From NCBI GenBank assembly GCA_905201895.1, contig CAJKPX010000054.1:1-14840 (forward strand): a stretch of 14,840 bases of DNA, written 5' to 3'. The translations under genes were made by a program, and so were the position numbers. A model generated the notes under the pieces. The model saw only the letters and a program-made list of their open reading frames with translations. It ran no database searches and was not told the DNA's origin. Every line of letters starts with the position of its first letter. The stretch's first letter is position 1. This stretch comes from an uncultured Eubacteriales bacterium (lineage in GTDB: Bacteria; Bacillota; Clostridia; Oscillospirales; CAG-272). Shown here one piece after another: positions 1 through 6,437 of the stretch.

Positions 1-41
1 AATGCCTCTCGGCTCGCCGACACTCTTGCGTCGACCTTTCT

Positions 42-70
42 ATTATACCACTTTCCCCTCCGCTTGTCAA
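42..70 (-). promoter_or_regulatory. Consensus sigma-A promoter P1, leftward
   Basis: Read on the minus strand this is TTGACA (70-65), a 17-nt spacer, and TATAAT (47-42), a perfect vegetative promoter. It fires out of the left edge, so its gene is not visible. It is the inner member of a tandem pair with the promoter at 160-188. Confidence 0.85.
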
Positions 71-159
71 TACCTTTTTCAAAACTTTTTCAAAAAGTTT
101 TTCACGGTTGCCTGCGGTGAGTTCGCGGTGTCTGCTCTCCCTTTTGGGTGAGCCTGTAC

Positions 160-188
160 ATTATACTACTTTTGATTCGATTTGTCAA
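160..188 (-). promoter_or_regulatory. Consensus sigma-A promoter P2, leftward
   Basis: On the minus strand: TTGACA (188-183), 17-nt spacer, TATAAT (165-160). It lies 118 bp upstream of an equally perfect copy (P1). Two tandem perfect promoters are typical of stable-RNA operons, so an rRNA or tRNA operon to the left is plausible, but that is inference because the transcribed gene is outside the window. Between them sits a self-complementary A/T stretch (about 79-103). Confidence 0.85.
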
Positions 189-287
189 GCGTTTTTTCAA
201 AAAATTTCAAAAAAAATTGCGTGTTTATTTCGTTTTTACAGTGGCATAATAAACAAAAACGGAAGCGTCAAGAAAGGAGGCGACGCA

Positions 288-965
288 ATGCTCACCATTC
301 TGATTCGCACGCTCATCATTTATCTGGTTCTGATTGTTGTGATGCGCATTATGGGCAAGCGTCAGATCGGCGAACTGGAGCTGACCGACCTTGTGACCAC
401 GCTGTTCATCTCCGAAATTGCCTCCCTCCCGATCACGAGTCCCGACATCCCGCTCTCGCACGCCGTGGTGCCGATGCTGGTGCTGCTCGTGCTCGAAATT
501 CTCTCCTCGGTGATCCTGCTTTATTTTCCGCGTTTGAAAAATCTCGTGTCGGCGCGCCCGACCGTGATCATTCACAACGGCAAGCTACGGCAGAGTGCGC
601 TGCGAGATCTGCGCTTTTCGCTCGACGAGCTGATGAGCGAGGTGCGCCAGCAGGGACTGACCGATCTGGGGCAGGTGGAATATGCCATTCTGGAGAAGAA
701 CGGCAACCTGACCGTGATCCCCAAGCCCGCCTTTGCGCCCCCCACCGCCGCCGATCTCGGGGTGAAGCCTGCGGACACGGGACTGATGCACATTGTATTC
801 AGCAACAACACTTGTAGTCGCGTCGGGCTCTCGCTCATCGGACGCGATCGCGCGTGGCTCGAGAAAGAGCTAAAAAAAAGAAAGCTCGACCCCGCAGCGC
901 TCTTTTGCGTGACGGCAAATGAGAACGGTGAGCTGTTTTGGATCGCAAAGGAGGATGGAACGTGA
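288..965 (+). CDS. DUF421 (YetF-like) membrane protein
   Basis: A 225-residue protein of the DUF421/YetF family, an inner-membrane family with a cytoplasmic C-terminal domain and no firmly established biochemical role. The N-terminus holds about three hydrophobic segments (roughly residues 2-22, 36-52, 58-80). The family signature MGKRQIGELELTDLV follows the first one. The soluble part carries RPTVIIHNGKL and VEYAILEKNGNLTVIPK, also characteristic. ATG 288 is chosen because AGGAGG (275-280) sits 7 nt upstream and because membrane segment 1 starts right there; the same frame stays open to 108, but those 60 codons look like untranslated leader. A possible extended -10 (TGGCATAAT, ending at 250) has no good -35. 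The stop overlaps the next gene's start by 4 nt, implying coupled translation. Confidence 0.9.
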   Translation: MLTILIRTLIIYLVLIVVMRIMGKRQIGELELTDLVTTLFISEIASLPITSPDIPLSHAVVPMLVLLVLEILSSVILLYFPRLKNLVSARPTVIIHNGKLRQSALRDLRFSLDELMSEVRQQGLTDLGQVEYAILEKNGNLTVIPKPAFAPPTAADLGVKPADTGLMHIVFSNNTCSRVGLSLIGRDRAWLEKELKKRKLDPAALFCVTANENGELFWIAKEDGT

Positions 966-1330
966 GGGCGGTTTGGTTATCGCTTGCGCTGCTCGTGGTG
1001 CTGATCGCGGGCGTGATCTGGAACTATATATATATAAATGATGTTTTTGCGTCGATGAACGCCTCGCTCGATGCGATCCCAGACCTTTCCGACGAGGGCT
1101 GTGAGTCTGCCTGCGAGAGACTGGGCGAGCAATGGAAAAAGCACACCGACAGGGTTGGACTGTCGGTGTGCTTCGGAGTGCTTGATCGGGTAAGCGAGCA
1201 GGTTGAGCTGCTTCACGCCTGTGCCGCCTGCGGTGACCGCTACGGATTCGAGTCGGCGCGCACACTGCTGCGCGATGCGCTGGAGGACATGCGTCGGCTG
1301 GAACGCATCTCGATCGGCAATTTATTCTGA
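962..1330 (+). CDS. DUF4363 family protein, translationally coupled to DUF421 gene
   Basis: A 122-residue protein with a single N-terminal hydrophobic segment (about residues 4-22) and a soluble helical remainder rich in acidic residues and cysteines. Small proteins of this form (DUF4363) are regularly found directly after DUF421 genes in Firmicutes, which is the main basis of the call. GTG 962 is preferred: AAAGGAGG (947-954) lies 7 nt upstream, and GTGA overlaps the DUF421 stop. An upstream in-frame TTG at 938 lacks a comparable site. The function is unknown; a membrane-anchored partner of the YetF-like protein is an inference from the coupling. A perfect 12-bp hairpin lies within the coding region (1141-1171), and the last 91 bases overlap the convergent gene on the minus strand. 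Confidence 0.75.
   Translation: MRAVWLSLALLVVLIAGVIWNYIYINDVFASMNASLDAIPDLSDEGCESACERLGEQWKKHTDRVGLSVCFGVLDRVSEQVELLHACAACGDRYGFESARTLLRDALEDMRRLERISIGNLF
1141..1171. repeat. Perfect 12-bp inverted repeat inside the DUF4363 gene
   Basis: GCACACCGACAG (1141-1152), a 7-nt loop, and CTGTCGGTGTGC (1160-1171) pair without mismatch. No T-run follows on the plus strand, so it is not a standard terminator. On the minus strand it lies just beyond the stop of the DUF4838 gene at 1240. Confidence 0.8.
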
Positions 1331-2292
1331 CGCTTTTTCGCGAACCAATCGGTATAGGGCGTGATATCGGGCTCACCGTAGAGCGCCTCGTAATCCTGTC
1401 CGAGGAAGCAGCCAAAGGTTGCAGCCACCGCAAAGCCCTCGGCTTGGTAGGCATCCAGGTCGGCATACACCGACGCGCGATCAACGTCAAGCACACGGGG
1501 CGGCTTTTTCCAGCGCGAAAAGAGCGAATTGTCGAGCCAATATTCCAGCGCCTTCGCGCCCTCGCGCCCAAAGGCGTCAAGCAGGGGGCGCATCATGCAC
1601 GCCTCGCGCTCTGCGATCTGCGTATCGTGGGCGGGGTCGGTGCGGCATATGTGTCGCTCCATCGGAGCAAATTCGAGGAAAACTCCCTCGTGGGGCTGCA
1701 CCTTCTGCGGCACGTCCAGGCAATCAAGATAAGCAAGATACGCCAGCCTTGCCTGCGGGCGGGACTTGCGAAGCTCCTCCAGGACGCGGTTGAGAACGAT
1801 CAGCTGCTGCTCGGTTGCGCTGTATTGGCGGCATTCGGGGCAACGGCAGGTGCGTCCGCGCGTGTCATCCATCCAAAAATAGTAATCGGGACGGCTGCGG
1901 TAAAGTCGGCTTGCGAGCTTGGCGGCATTTTGAGCGTAGAGCTCGAGCGCCTCGGGGTTGCTCACGCAGAAATTGGCATCTGCTGTGCGCTCGCCCTCCT
2001 CGTTCATGCGGAAATATTCGGGATGCTCCGCAAAGAGAGCTCGCGGCAGCAGATAGCTCGCCGTGTGCATTTCGTATTCGATCTCGAGCCCACGCTCGGC
2101 GGCGTAGTCGAGAAGCGCTCTGAATTCTCCGTCCTCCAGCGCGTCCACAAGGCGTGCCAGCGATTCCGCCGCGGTATGACCACCCGTGGGATGCAGACCG
2201 AGAATATCCACCCCTGCATCGACCATGCGGTCGATCCAACGGCGATCCAGCTCCTCGGTGTGGATCAGAATTTCGCTTTTCATCCTTTTCAC
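1240..2292 (-). CDS. DUF4838 domain protein
   Basis: A 350-residue protein resembling the DUF4838 family, a domain found in polysaccharide-related proteins of Bacteroidetes and Firmicutes, often beside glycoside hydrolases; catalysis is not established. Supporting motifs are DILGLHPTGGH (about 29-39), YYFWMDDTRG (137-146) followed by the cysteine cluster CRCPEC (149-154), then a helix ending in ARLAYLAYLD. There is no signal peptide, so it is probably cytoplasmic. GTG 2292 is chosen because a GGGAGGGGG-like site lies about 6 nt upstream; ATG at 2283 is an alternative but its purine run is too close. It starts 22 bp after the tandem glycosyltransferase gene on the same strand, so the two are almost surely cotranscribed. 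Residues from about 322 to 350 are read from the antisense of the DUF4363 gene and are Ser/Arg-rich, unlike the rest; the true domain probably ends near residue 321. Confidence 0.65.
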   Translation of the reverse strand: MKRMKSEILIHTEELDRRWIDRMVDAGVDILGLHPTGGHTAAESLARLVDALEDGEFRALLDYAAERGLEIEYEMHTASYLLPRALFAEHPEYFRMNEEGERTADANFCVSNPEALELYAQNAAKLASRLYRSRPDYYFWMDDTRGRTCRCPECRQYSATEQQLIVLNRVLEELRKSRPQARLAYLAYLDCLDVPQKVQPHEGVFLEFAPMERHICRTDPAHDTQIAEREACMMRPLLDAFGREGAKALEYWLDNSLFSRWKKPPRVLDVDRASVYADLDAYQAEGFAVAATFGCFLGQDYEALYGEPDITPYTDWFAKKRQNKLPIEMRSSRRMSSSASRSSVRADSNP

Positions 2293-2314
2293 AGAAATCC
2301 CCCTCCCAAATTTT

Positions 2315-4732
2315 TCAATCGTCCTTGCGCTCGGTCGCGTCGGCGGAGGATGCCCGTCTCTTGCGGCGGATCAGCCGCGCGATGGCACGCGGGAGCGCCG
2401 TGACGGCAAGACCGATCCGATAGCTCTCGGACCTGCCGATCTCCTCGAGCGCATCCGTGAGAATGCGGCATTGCTCGGCGTAGTGGTAAGACTCGCCACC
2501 GTACTGTACGTTTTGCATACGGTCGAAGATGCCGCGCGAATGGAATTCGGTGGCAAGATTTGCGGCGATCTCAAGCGGTGTGCGCTGATAGAGCGGCAGC
2601 GAATCGCCCTGCGGCTTCATTGTTTCCGCAAAGATATGATCCCAGATCGCGCCCAGGTCGCTGCCGCAAATCCGCTCGGCGCTCTCGCGCGCCTCGCGCC
2701 CCATGCGTTTCTTTTTCTCCTCGTCCGAGAAGATCGAGATGATGGCGTCGGCTGCCGCGCGACGGTCTCCCTGCGGGATCACCGCCATACCGCAGCTCTC
2801 GCGCGTGATATCGAGATTGGGCAGCTCGTAGCAAACCATCGGTAGCCCGCAGATTTTGCTCTCCATAAGCGCCAGACCAAAGCCCTCATAGCGGCTGGTG
2901 CTCAGCAGCAGGTCGGCGTTCTGATAGCAGGGCAGGACGTTGGAGGTGAAGCCCGCAAGATTGATAAAGGACTCCAGCCCATTCTCCTTCACGTAGTCCT
3001 CGATCAGCTCCACGTATTCCTTGTAGTCTCCCTTGCCAACGATCGTGAGCGTGGCGTCGGGAATCCTCTCGCGCACAAGCTCGGCGATCTTGATGGCGTC
3101 GAGCACCTGCTTTTCGGGGCTGATACGGCAAACCATCACCATGCGGTGCCCCGAAAGATCGGAGCCCTTGACAGACAGCGGCAGCCAAACGGGATTGACG
3201 GTTTTGATCGCGCGGATGCCGTGCGCCTGCCACCACGCCGTGTCGACGTCGGTGAGCGTAACGATCGAGTCGGCAAAGAGATAGAGCTTGGCGAGCGCGG
3301 TGTTTCGGTAGGCGTAGATGCCCTCCTGCGCGATCGCGTCGCAGCAGAACAGATTGTGCGTGTGCACCGTCAGGGCAACGCCGCAGCTCTTGACCGTCAT
3401 GCCGTCCACAAGGAGATAGGGGCTGATCCATGCGTTGTAGACCATGATATCAATGCCGCTCTCGAGAATCGCCTGACGGAAGCCGCGGATGCGCGCCTCG
3501 AGCGCGTCGAAGCCCTGCTTCTTCATGTCGGGAATTTTGATGCGGCGCACCGAGACGGGAACGGGATAGTCCTCCTCGCTCGGCTCCTCGTCGGTGAAGA
3601 TCACAACCTCATAGCCGCGCTTGACCCAGATATCCGAGAGCGAGCTGATTACATTTTCCACGCCGCCGTTATACATGCGGAAATAGTAAACGCCGATGCG
3701 CTTGACGGGACGGCGCTCGGTTTGGAACAGACCAAGCGAGGCACATTCCTCGGCAACCAGGTCCTCGGCAACGGCTGCGTTGCGGTAGGTGTAATCCGAA
3801 ATTGCAAGGATAAAATCCTCCACCGAGCAGTATTTTTTCGCCTCCTCGAGGAAGGTTTCCTTCTGCTCGGGCAGAATGCGATGTAAAAAGAGCGACGCCA
3901 GGTTATCGAGCATCTGCCGTTTGATGCGTCCAACCGCCTCGCGGCAGAGCGCATAGGTTCCAAGCTCGCGCGTGAGCCGCTCGAGATAGTTATAAACGAA
4001 GGCGCACTTGATCCATGCGCGAAGCTGGCGTTCGGTGATGAGCGTGCGCGTGGAGATGCCGCAGCCGAAACGGTAGATATAGAGCTTTTTGGGCAAATAC
4101 GCATAGGAGCGCGCGTTGTGCTGAACGAGGAAGGAGAACAGAACGTCCTCGGCGAAATTGAGATACTCGTCGGGCACGTAGGCATTTACTCGCTTGAGCA
4201 GCTCGGCGCGATAGATTTTGTTCCAGACCGTGAAATTGACGCGATGCTCCATCTCGTCGTCGAGCAGACCGCAGGGTGACTCGGTGCGGATGCGCTCGGA
4301 GCTCGATTTGAGGTACTCCAAAAAGCCCTGTCCGCGTGCCTCGGTCTCCTCGCTATCGTCATCGGTGAGAATTTCGGTATCAAACTGAAGCAGGTCAACG
4401 CCCTCGCGCTCAATCGCGGCAAGCGCCGACGCGCAGGCGTCGGGGGCATACATATCGTCGCCGTCGAGGAACATGACGTAGTCGCCCGTTGCCTCCTCCA
4501 CGCCTCTTTTGCGTGCCATCATGGCGCCGCGGTTCTCGGGCTGACGGATCACGCGCACGCGTGCATCACGCTCGGCAAATCCGCGCAGGATCGCGGGGGT
4601 GGAGTCGGTACTGCAATCGTCGATCACAAGAACCTCCAGCTCCCTCCACGTTTGCGCCAGCACGCTCTCGAGCGTTTCGGCAATATATTGCTCCACGTTG
4701 TACGCGGCAATCACGATACTGATCTTGCTCAT
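2315..4732 (-). CDS. Tandem GT2-GT4 glycosyltransferase
   Basis: An 805-residue protein joining two glycosyltransferases. Residues 1 to about 250 are a family 2 (GT-A) domain: SIVIAAYN at the start, VIDDCSTDSTP (about 37-46), the metal/nucleotide-binding FLDGDD (88-93), and a late acidic motif FAEDVLF (193-199). After a helical linker, residues from about 344 are a family 4 (GT-B) domain: GVYYFRMYNGGVENVIS at its start, CRISPEKQ (535-542), and the donor-binding STSRYEGFGLALMES (611-625) with the E-X7-E pair at 616 and 624. There are no membrane segments. The predicted role is transfer of two sugars in building a surface polysaccharide or glycolipid; donor and acceptor cannot be read from sequence. 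ATG 4732 has AAGGAG 7 nt upstream and a perfect promoter behind it. The DUF4838 gene follows after 22 bp. Basic residues near the C-terminus (about 785-795) could contact membrane. Confidence 0.9.
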   Translation of the reverse strand: MSKISIVIAAYNVEQYIAETLESVLAQTWRELEVLVIDDCSTDSTPAILRGFAERDARVRVIRQPENRGAMMARKRGVEEATGDYVMFLDGDDMYAPDACASALAAIEREGVDLLQFDTEILTDDDSEETEARGQGFLEYLKSSSERIRTESPCGLLDDEMEHRVNFTVWNKIYRAELLKRVNAYVPDEYLNFAEDVLFSFLVQHNARSYAYLPKKLYIYRFGCGISTRTLITERQLRAWIKCAFVYNYLERLTRELGTYALCREAVGRIKRQMLDNLASLFLHRILPEQKETFLEEAKKYCSVEDFILAISDYTYRNAAVAEDLVAEECASLGLFQTERRPVKRIGVYYFRMYNGGVENVISSLSDIWVKRGYEVVIFTDEEPSEEDYPVPVSVRRIKIPDMKKQGFDALEARIRGFRQAILESGIDIMVYNAWISPYLLVDGMTVKSCGVALTVHTHNLFCCDAIAQEGIYAYRNTALAKLYLFADSIVTLTDVDTAWWQAHGIRAIKTVNPVWLPLSVKGSDLSGHRMVMVCRISPEKQVLDAIKIAELVRERIPDATLTIVGKGDYKEYVELIEDYVKENGLESFINLAGFTSNVLPCYQNADLLLSTSRYEGFGLALMESKICGLPMVCYELPNLDITRESCGMAVIPQGDRRAAADAIISIFSDEEKKKRMGREARESAERICGSDLGAIWDHIFAETMKPQGDSLPLYQRTPLEIAANLATEFHSRGIFDRMQNVQYGGESYHYAEQCRILTDALEEIGRSESYRIGLAVTALPRAIARLIRRKRRASSADATERKDD

Positions 4733-4781
4733 TCGGTTTCTCCTTTTCAGACAGAAATCAAAAAATCCTCTTGTTCGACCT

Positions 4782-4810
4782 ATTATAACACAAACCGTTC
4801 ATAAAGTCAA
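4782..4810 (-). promoter_or_regulatory. Sigma-A promoter of the glycosyltransferase operon
   Basis: On the minus strand: TTGACT (4810-4805), 17-nt spacer, TATAAT (4787-4782) with an extended TGN in front. The predicted start near 4775 gives a leader of about 45 nt before the glycosyltransferase ATG at 4732. Confidence 0.85.
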
Positions 4811-4999
4811 CAATATTCACACAATCCTCCGCTTCCCGACACAGAGAGTTCGGTATGTAAATGCAGGGAGTGCGCGCAGAGACCGACAAGAAAGACAAAA
4901 GATGCCGCAAATGGAAACGACCGTTTTTTGTTGGCACCCGATCATGCCAAACAGCGGTCCTTTCCCGACAGGGATTTTTTCTGAATTTTACGAAATATG
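4811..4999. other. Intergenic region between divergent promoters
   Basis: No gene is supported here. It contains a small hairpin TTGGCA/TGCCAA (4931-4950) and a weak 4-bp stem before T6 (4963-4980). The 10-mer ATGCCAAACA occurs at 4944-4953 and again at 5033-5042, bracketing the promoter at 5000-5028; this could be chance or a binding site. Confidence 0.4.
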
Positions 5000-5028
5000 T
5001 TTACAAACCGAAAAAAATGTGCTATAAT
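5000..5028 (+). promoter_or_regulatory. Strong sigma-A promoter of the structured RNA
   Basis: TTTACA (5000-5005), 17-nt spacer, TATAAT (5023-5028) with an extended TGC immediately before it. The predicted transcription start is about 5034-5036, which coincides with the first base of the long-range closing stem of the RNA downstream. Confidence 0.9.
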
Positions 5029-5034
5029 GATTAT

Positions 5035-5248
5035 GCCAAACAATCTTAATATTCATAGTTATAGGTCTTTTTTTCGTTATGGGATAGCTATAGCTTTTTT
5101 TGCTGTAAAATTAAGCAAATACGTTTTGGTAAAAACGCGACTCCTGCTTAATTTTATAGCGAACCTATACTATTGAGAGATTGTTTGGCGACAATTGGAG
5201 TTTGCGTTTTTCGGTGCGTCGACTTCGGTTGGCGCACTTTTTGTTTTT
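5035..5248 (+). ncRNA. Structured RNA, free-standing or a 5' leader
   Basis: An AT-rich stretch with its own promoter and terminator that folds as one long rod. P1: 5035-5046 with 5178-5189 (12 perfect pairs, GCCAAACAATCT/AGATTGTTTGGC). P2: 5057-5066 with 5163-5171 (9 pairs and one bulge). P3: 5102-5117 with 5145-5160 (16 pairs, one G-U). P4: 5122-5127 with 5132-5137, loop GGTA. A 35-nt one-sided internal loop (5067-5101) lies between P2 and P3. A terminator closes the transcript at 5214-5248. Paired ends, a length near 200 nt and an independent promoter recall 6S RNA, but the internal loop is far more lopsided than the usual 6S bubble and I recognise no 6S consensus. Because a small protein gene starts 14 nt after the terminator, it could instead be a transcription-attenuating leader or riboswitch. 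The family is not recognised. Confidence 0.7.
5214..5248 (+). terminator. Intrinsic terminator with UUCG tetraloop
   Basis: Ten paired bases (5214-5223 with 5228-5237, including G-U pairs) enclose a C(UUCG)G tetraloop, followed by TTTTTGTTTTT (5238-5248). It ends the structured RNA and lies 14 nt before the start of the small cysteine-rich protein gene, the usual place for an attenuator. Confidence 0.85.
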
Positions 5249-5261
5249 GAATGGGGGATAT

Positions 5262-5444
5262 ATGGACAAAAACAACCAGAAAAGGGTAATTGATATGACA
5301 AATACGGAGCTTACACCCGGAAAGCCTGCCGTTTGCCTTGGCAACGGTGAGCAGGGCTTTGAGTGTTGCTGCGACGAATGCGACCACTATTTGCTCTGTT
5401 TCCCTGAATTTGATCCCAAAAGCAGAGCAGAAGGCATTTCGTAA
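5262..5444 (+). CDS. Small cysteine-rich protein, unknown function
   Basis: A 60-residue protein if it starts at ATG 5262 (weak GGGGG site 4-5 nt upstream), or 49 residues if it starts at ATG 5295 (AAAAGGG about 8 nt upstream). The core after the second start reads TPGKPAVCLGNG, then FECCCDECDHYLLCFPE. Six cysteines fall within about 25 residues, arranged C-x9-CCC-x2-C-x5-C. There is no signal peptide or membrane segment. The dense cysteines suggest metal binding or a redox role, but this is inference and I do not recognise the family. It follows the structured RNA and its terminator, so expression may depend on readthrough; no other promoter was seen. A strong hairpin terminator lies 7 nt after the stop. 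Confidence 0.65.
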   Translation: MDKNNQKRVIDMTNTELTPGKPAVCLGNGEQGFECCCDECDHYLLCFPEFDPKSRAEGIS

Positions 5445-5451
5445 CCGTATA

Positions 5452-5499
5452 AAAAAGGGTGGTCACAAATGCAACGCATTTGGTCGACACACCCTTTTT
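5452..5499. terminator. Bidirectional terminator between convergent genes
   Basis: AAAAAGGGTG (5452-5461) pairs with CACCCTTTTT (5490-5499). An inner stem CAAATGC/GCATTTG (5466-5472, 5476-5482) closes an AAC loop. The T-run on one strand and A-run on the other let it serve both the small protein gene (plus) and tmk (minus). Confidence 0.9.
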
Positions 5500-5542
5500 C
5501 TGTCAATCGTAAGTCACGCCCATGAGGAAAACCGTTTCCCGA

Positions 5543-6196
5543 TCAGGCGAACACGCCTGCCCCGTCGAGTCTGGCGAGAATGTCGGCGTGGATCTCCTCC
5601 ACACCGCGCGCGGCGTTGACGATGCACACGTTTTCTCCATCGCCCAGAGACTCAAAAACGCTGAAGAAGCGCTCGCGCACGCGCGTGAGCCGCTCGACGC
5701 TTTCGTAGATTTCGTGCGTCATCCGTCCGCCGTCGATGCGCTCCATGCTCTGCTCGGGCGTCAGGTCAAGAAAGACGCAAACGTCGGGACGTCGGATCGC
5801 CGGGCAGTTGAGGTTCATGTCGCGCACCCAATCGCCCTCGATCTCGCTCCCCTGGTAGGCAAGTGAGGAATAATAATAGCGGTCGCAGATCACGTCCACT
5901 CCCTCGGCAAGCATCCGCTCGATGCCGCTCACGGGGTTGACGTTGTGAAAGATGCGGTCAAGCACAAAAAGCGCCGCCATTTCACAGGGCGTTCTCTGTG
6001 CCACCCCTCCGAGCGCGTCGCGCAAAAGTCCGCCGCTGACCGAGGCGGTCGGCTCGGCGGTTCTCCAAACGCGTCTGCCACGCTCGCGCAGCGCGCGCTC
6101 CAAAAGGTCGATCTGCGTGGTTTTGCCCGCGCCGTCGATCCCCTCAAACACGATAAATCTGCCGCGTGCCTTGTTTTCTTCGCTTATCGTTTGCAT
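5543..6196 (-). CDS. tmk: Thymidylate kinase
   Basis: A 217-residue thymidylate kinase, which phosphorylates dTMP to dTDP with ATP in the cytoplasm, an essential step of dTTP supply. The P-loop FEGIDGAGKTT is at about 17-27. TAEPTASVSGGLLRDAL (46-62) corresponds to the family's substrate-loop segment. DRYYYSSLAYQG (105-116) holds the conserved DR(Y/W) dTMP-site motif, and FLDLTPEQSMERI (142-154) precedes the LID region. Length matches the family (about 205-220). ATG 6196 is chosen because AAGGAG lies 6 nt upstream and the protein aligns from there; the frame stays open another 152 codons to 6652, but that part runs through a repeat and into cysE in the wrong frame. It is downstream of cysE on the same strand with 241 bp between them. 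No separate promoter was found, so readthrough from cysE is likely. Confidence 0.93.
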   Translation of the reverse strand: MQTISEENKARGRFIVFEGIDGAGKTTQIDLLERALRERGRRVWRTAEPTASVSGGLLRDALGGVAQRTPCEMAALFVLDRIFHNVNPVSGIERMLAEGVDVICDRYYYSSLAYQGSEIEGDWVRDMNLNCPAIRRPDVCVFLDLTPEQSMERIDGGRMTHEIYESVERLTRVRERFFSVFESLGDGENVCIVNAARGVEEIHADILARLDGAGVFA

Positions 6197-6437
6197 GTCT
6201 GTCTCCTTATCTTTTCGGCTTTCCCCTCTGTCGCTTTGGAAAAGTTTTCGCCCGCCTTTTTCAAAAGGCGGCGCGGGTGGAGGCTGCGTAAGCCTCCTCG
6301 CCGTCCGCAGACGGCGAAATCGCCTCTCTTCGGCGCTTTTCTTTTTGCCAAGCTTTTTCTTTTGCGCCTTTTTCGCCAAAAGAAAAAGCGGAACAAACAA
6401 GTTTCTACAAATGAAAACCACGCCCCGCAGGATGACG
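6197..6437. repeat. Hairpin-rich intergenic repeat between cysE and tmk
   Basis: At least four hairpins lie in about 140 bases: 6252-6271 (CCGCCTTTT/AAAAGGCGG), 6279-6297 (GGAGGCT/AGCCTCC), 6299-6316 (CGCCGTC/GACGGCG) and 6352-6389 (13 pairs, GCTTTTTCTTTTG and its complement). No coding sequence is supported. The modules resemble the other intergenic repeats in this window, suggesting a dispersed non-coding family. In the cysE-tmk transcript they would form a folded spacer, possibly affecting stability or partial termination. Confidence 0.7.

Noticed and set aside
1444..2403. 319-codon plus-strand frame
   Set aside because: Antisense to the DUF4838 gene; no ribosome binding site and no domain.
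4963..4980. Short hairpin followed by T6 before the RNA promoter
   Set aside because: Only four base pairs; too weak to call a terminator.
5033..5176. 47-codon hydrophobic frame inside the structured RNA
   Set aside because: The ATG falls at or just before the predicted transcription start, with no ribosome binding site; the long complementary arms explain the sequence better as RNA. A leaderless peptide is not fully excluded.
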